Origin: Kitasatospora sp. NBC_00315
GTDB taxonomy: Bacteria > Actinomycetota > Actinomycetes > Streptomycetales > Streptomycetaceae
Assembly (NCBI RefSeq): GCF_041435095.1
Contig: NZ_CP108025.1
Coordinates: 3,906,001 to 3,970,000 of the forward strand
DNA length: 64,000 bases
Direction: 5' to 3'
Made by a program: the position numbers and the translations under genes. The stretch's first letter is position 1; every line of letters begins with the position of its first letter. Below the pieces are notes generated by a model, which saw nothing but the letters and a program-made list of their open reading frames with translations, searched no databases and was not told the origin of the DNA. Below, one piece after another: positions 61,658 to 64,000 of this stretch.

Positions 61658-62899
61658 ATGGCAGTCACCCGTGCCCAGCAGCCGGTGCTCACCCCCGTCC
61701 TCCCCACCCGCGACCGACTCGCCCGTCCGGCGCTGCTGCTCACCGGCATCCTGCTGGTCGCGCTCAACATGCGGGCCTGCCTGGCCGCGATCTCGCCGAT
61801 GGTCGGCGAGATCCAGCACACCTTCGGTCTCTCCTCCACCGCGAGCGGCCTGATCACCACGGTGCCGGTGCTGTTCCAGGGCCTCGGCGCACCGCTCACC
61901 CCCCGGCTCACCCGGCGCTTCGGCACCGAGCGGGTGGTGCTCGGCGCGGTGCTGGTGCTCGGCGCGGGCGTGCTGCTGCGGGTCCTGCCGTCGGTGGCCG
62001 CGCTGTACGCCGGCTGCGTGGTGATCGGCGTCGCCATCGCCGTCCTCAACGTCTCGATGCCGGGTCTGGTCAAGCGCGAGTTCCCGGACCGGGCCGCGAC
62101 CATGACCGGCGTCTACTCCACCACCATGCTGGTCGGCGCGACGCTGGCCGCCGGCGTCTCGGTGCCGCTGGAACAGGCGCTCGGCGGCGGCTGGCGGGCC
62201 TCGCTGGGTGCCTGGTCGGTGCTCGCGCTGATCGCCGCGGTGGCCTGGCTGCCGCAGGTGCTCCGGGCGCGGGCCGTCCGGCCGCAGCCGACGGCGGCCC
62301 CCGCACCCGCTGCGGCGGCCAGGCCGATCGAGGGCATCTGGCGCTCGCCACTGGCCTGGCGGATCAGCCTCTTCATGGGCATCTCGTCGCTGCTCGTCTA
62401 CACCCTGGTGGCGTGGATGCCGACCATCCTGGCCGACCACGGGATGGACCGGGGCGAGGCCGGCCTGGTCTTCGCGTACAGCAACCTGGTGCAGGTCGCC
62501 GGGGCGTTCCTGGTGCCGCTGCTGGCCGGACGGATGACCCGTCAGCGCGGCCTGGCCGTCACCATGGCCGGACTGAACGCCCTCGGCGTCACGATCCTGC
62601 TGGTCTCCCCCGTGCCCGGGGCCTGGGTGTCGGCCACCATCCTGGGCGTCGCCCAGGGCGGTTCGCTGGGCCTGGCCCTGGCCTTCATCGTGCTGCGGAC
62701 CGGCAGCGCGGCGGGCGCCGCGCAGCTCGGCGGCATGAGCCAGGCCGTCGGGTACCTGGTGGCGGCGGCCGGACCGGTCGGCGCCGGCGCGCTGCACCAG
62801 GCCACCGGCAGCTGGACGACTCCGCTGGTGCTCCTGCTGGTCCTCGCCGGCGTCGCCGCCGTGGCCGGCTGGGGAGCGGGCCGCGACCGGACGCTCTGA
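61658..62899 (+). CDS. MFS transporter of the CynX/NimT family
   Basis: The 413-residue transporter has about twelve transmembrane helices. Characteristic early residues are LVALNMRACLAAISPMVGEI, and APLTPRLTRRFGTERVVLGA is the MFS loop between helices 2 and 3. VKREFPDRAATMTGVYSTTM lies between helices 4 and 5. CynX/NimT relatives move cyanate, nitroimidazoles or small anions. The substrate is unknown. The upstream FCD-type regulator suggests an acid-responsive exporter. Confidence 0.9.
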   Translation: MAVTRAQQPVLTPVLPTRDRLARPALLLTGILLVALNMRACLAAISPMVGEIQHTFGLSSTASGLITTVPVLFQGLGAPLTPRLTRRFGTERVVLGAVLVLGAGVLLRVLPSVAALYAGCVVIGVAIAVLNVSMPGLVKREFPDRAATMTGVYSTTMLVGATLAAGVSVPLEQALGGGWRASLGAWSVLALIAAVAWLPQVLRARAVRPQPTAAPAPAAAARPIEGIWRSPLAWRISLFMGISSLLVYTLVAWMPTILADHGMDRGEAGLVFAYSNLVQVAGAFLVPLLAGRMTRQRGLAVTMAGLNALGVTILLVSPVPGAWVSATILGVAQGGSLGLALAFIVLRTGSAAGAAQLGGMSQAVGYLVAAAGPVGAGALHQATGSWTTPLVLLLVLAGVAAVAGWGAGRDRTL

Positions 62900-62933
62900 C
62901 CGGCCGTCCCGTCGCCGACCGCCCCGCGCGGGG

Positions 62934-63650
62934 CTACTCCTCGGCGGCCAGGGTCAGCCCCGCCAGCCGGACCGAGGCCAGCACCGTCGCGGCCACCGTC
63001 ACGATCACCAGCATCGGCAGCGCCACCCCGAGGGCCACGTCCGCCGGGATCGCGCCGGGGGCGGCGATCCGCTCGGCGACCGACAGGCCCCACTGCTGCA
63101 CGCTCAGCGTCCTGGCGCCCTGCACGAAGTTGCCGACCAGGCTCTCCCAGACCAGCGCGTACGCCAGACCGGCCACCACGGCGTGCCGGGTGACCACGCC
63201 GAGCAGCAGGAACAGCGCGCTGTAGGCGGCCCCCGCGAGCAGGGTGCCGACCGTGAAGGCCACCGCGAGACCGTCCTTCGTCCCGTAGAGGATCAGCCCC
63301 GCGACGAAGGTCGGAACGGCCGCGAGGACCCAGGTGGTGCCGATCGCCACCGCCAGTTTGGTGGTGATGATCTGCCACCGGGGCAGCGGCTTGGCGAGCA
63401 GGTAGACGATCGAGCCGTCGTCGATCTCGGTGGCGATCACGCCGGTGCCCACGACCAGGCCGAGGATCGGCACCAGGGTGCCGAGCGACAGCTGCCCGAG
63501 GATCTTGACGGTCGTGTCGTGCCTGTCACCCCCGGCGTTCGCCGCGATCACCGAGATGATCAGCAGCAGGGCGGGGACGACCAGCAGCAGGACGCCGCGG
63601 CGGCGGCCCAGCAGGCCGCGTACGGTCAGCCTGGCGACGGTCGGGTTCAC
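62934..63650 (-). CDS. ABC transporter permease (ABC-2 type)
   Basis: The 238-residue protein has six predicted membrane helices. Features are VNPTVARLTVRGLLGRRRGV at the N-terminus, then the GTGVIATEIDDGSIVYLLAK, PLPRWQIITTKLAVAIGTTW block typical of NosY-like ABC-2 permeases. The GTG 63650 has an AGAAGG site. A short GCCCCGCGCGGGGC palindrome overlaps its stop. The preceding gene on the same strand is the ATPase, so they form an ABC exporter. Confidence 0.88.
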   Translation of the reverse strand: MNPTVARLTVRGLLGRRRGVLLLVVPALLLIISVIAANAGGDRHDTTVKILGQLSLGTLVPILGLVVGTGVIATEIDDGSIVYLLAKPLPRWQIITTKLAVAIGTTWVLAAVPTFVAGLILYGTKDGLAVAFTVGTLLAGAAYSALFLLLGVVTRHAVVAGLAYALVWESLVGNFVQGARTLSVQQWGLSVAERIAAPGAIPADVALGVALPMLVIVTVAATVLASVRLAGLTLAAEE

Positions 63651-63793
63651 GGTGATCGGCCTTCTTTCGGTGACCGGGGCGGTGCCGGGTCGGAGCACTT
63701 CGGTACGGAGGCCGGCTCGCGAGGCGGATCGGGAGCCGGCTCGCAGGACGACACGCAGGACGACAGCAGGACTCGGGGGGACGGGGTCGGCGC

Positions 63794-64000
63794 TCAGGAG
63801 GAGACGAGGTAGGAGAAGACGCTCTCCAGCGACTCGTCCGCCGGGGAGACGGTGTAGAGGCGGATGCCCGCCCGCTGCGCGACCTTCGGCAGCAGGGTCG
63901 TGAAGCCCTGGAAGTTGACCGCCTGGACCCGCAGGGCCTTCTCACGCAGGTCCAGTTCGATGCCGGCCGTCGACGGGTCGGCGATCAGCGCGGCGGCGAG
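63794..64000 (-). CDS. ABC transporter ATP-binding protein, C-terminal part (5' end outside window)
   Basis: Only the last 68 residues are present. They read LAAALIADPSTAGIELDLRE, then KVAQRAGIRLYTVSPADESL and ESVFSYLVSS. The PADESLESVFSYLV end is a common C-terminus of ABC-2 type ATPases. The Walker and signature motifs lie beyond the window. The adjacent permease (144 bp downstream) supports the call. Confidence 0.72.
   Translation of the reverse strand, partial: LAAALIADPSTAGIELDLREKALRVQAVNFQGFTTLLPKVAQRAGIRLYTVSPADESLESVFSYLVSS

Overview
The window is high-GC actinobacterial DNA, almost certainly from a Streptomyces-like organism (Streptomyces, Kitasatospora or a close relative). The main evidence is a 68-residue BldC, followed by a hypothetical gene, valine dehydrogenase, a DUF3073 protein, purM and purF, an order I recall from S. 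coelicolor. A second block, sco / PCu(A)C / copCD / dtpA / pheA / serS, also matches the Streptomyces copper-chaperone neighbourhood. A perfect parS core and a cluster of DnaA boxes suggest the window lies in the oriC-proximal half of the chromosome.

Layout. 1-5.7 kb: end of a DUF3427 helicase, an LtrA membrane protein coupled to a ricin-type lectin, an ArsB-like permease and a PARG-like macrodomain protein. 5.9-11.1 kb: a DEAD-box RNA helicase with an expanded RGG tail, a lipoprotein, a crcB-DUF190-crcB fluoride operon and a small zinc metallopeptidase. 11.2-13.1 kb: tRNA-Glu, tRNA-Asp and tRNA-Phe, a Uma2 protein and two decayed genes. 13.2-22.6 kb: glycosyltransferase, hrpA, a second tRNA-Asp, bldC, a hypothetical protein and vdh. 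22.9-28.7 kb: DUF3073, purM, purF, a lipid-kinase-like protein with lost motifs, and purA. 28.8-40.2 kb: mixed housekeeping genes (two acetyltransferases, DUF350, LURP-one, a thioredoxin-NHL protein carrying parS, M18 aminopeptidase, acyl-CoA dehydrogenase, SseB-like, pirin, PP2C-like, DUF5302). 40.4-46.3 kb: hydrolase with TetR, then an allantoicase-amidase ureide group with a LysR gene. 46.5-53.7 kb: an anti-sigma-like ATPase and a copper-handling operon ending in a Tat-exported Dyp peroxidase. 53.8-64 kb: pheA, a DnaA-box-rich intergenic region, serS, HAD phosphatase, LCP protein, a truncated Spo0M, FadR regulator plus MFS exporter, and an ABC transporter cut by the window end.

Functional groups. 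purF, purM and purA are three purine-synthesis steps, with hairpins between or ahead of the genes. The copper group would pass Cu from periplasmic-type carriers (YcnI, PCu(A)C, CopC) through Sco to extracellular enzymes needed for aerial development, alongside DtpA. Allantoicase, a small Cys-rich protein and an amidase probably salvage nitrogen from ureides. Several genes carry clear palindromic operators just upstream (GNAT at 28.8 kb, pirin, hydrolase, allantoicase, fadR).

I see no phage, complete insertion sequence or CRISPR array. The most notable non-coding signals are the DnaA-box cluster at 55.2-55.6 kb and parS at 32.5 kb. All functions are inferred by reading the sequence; no database search was run.
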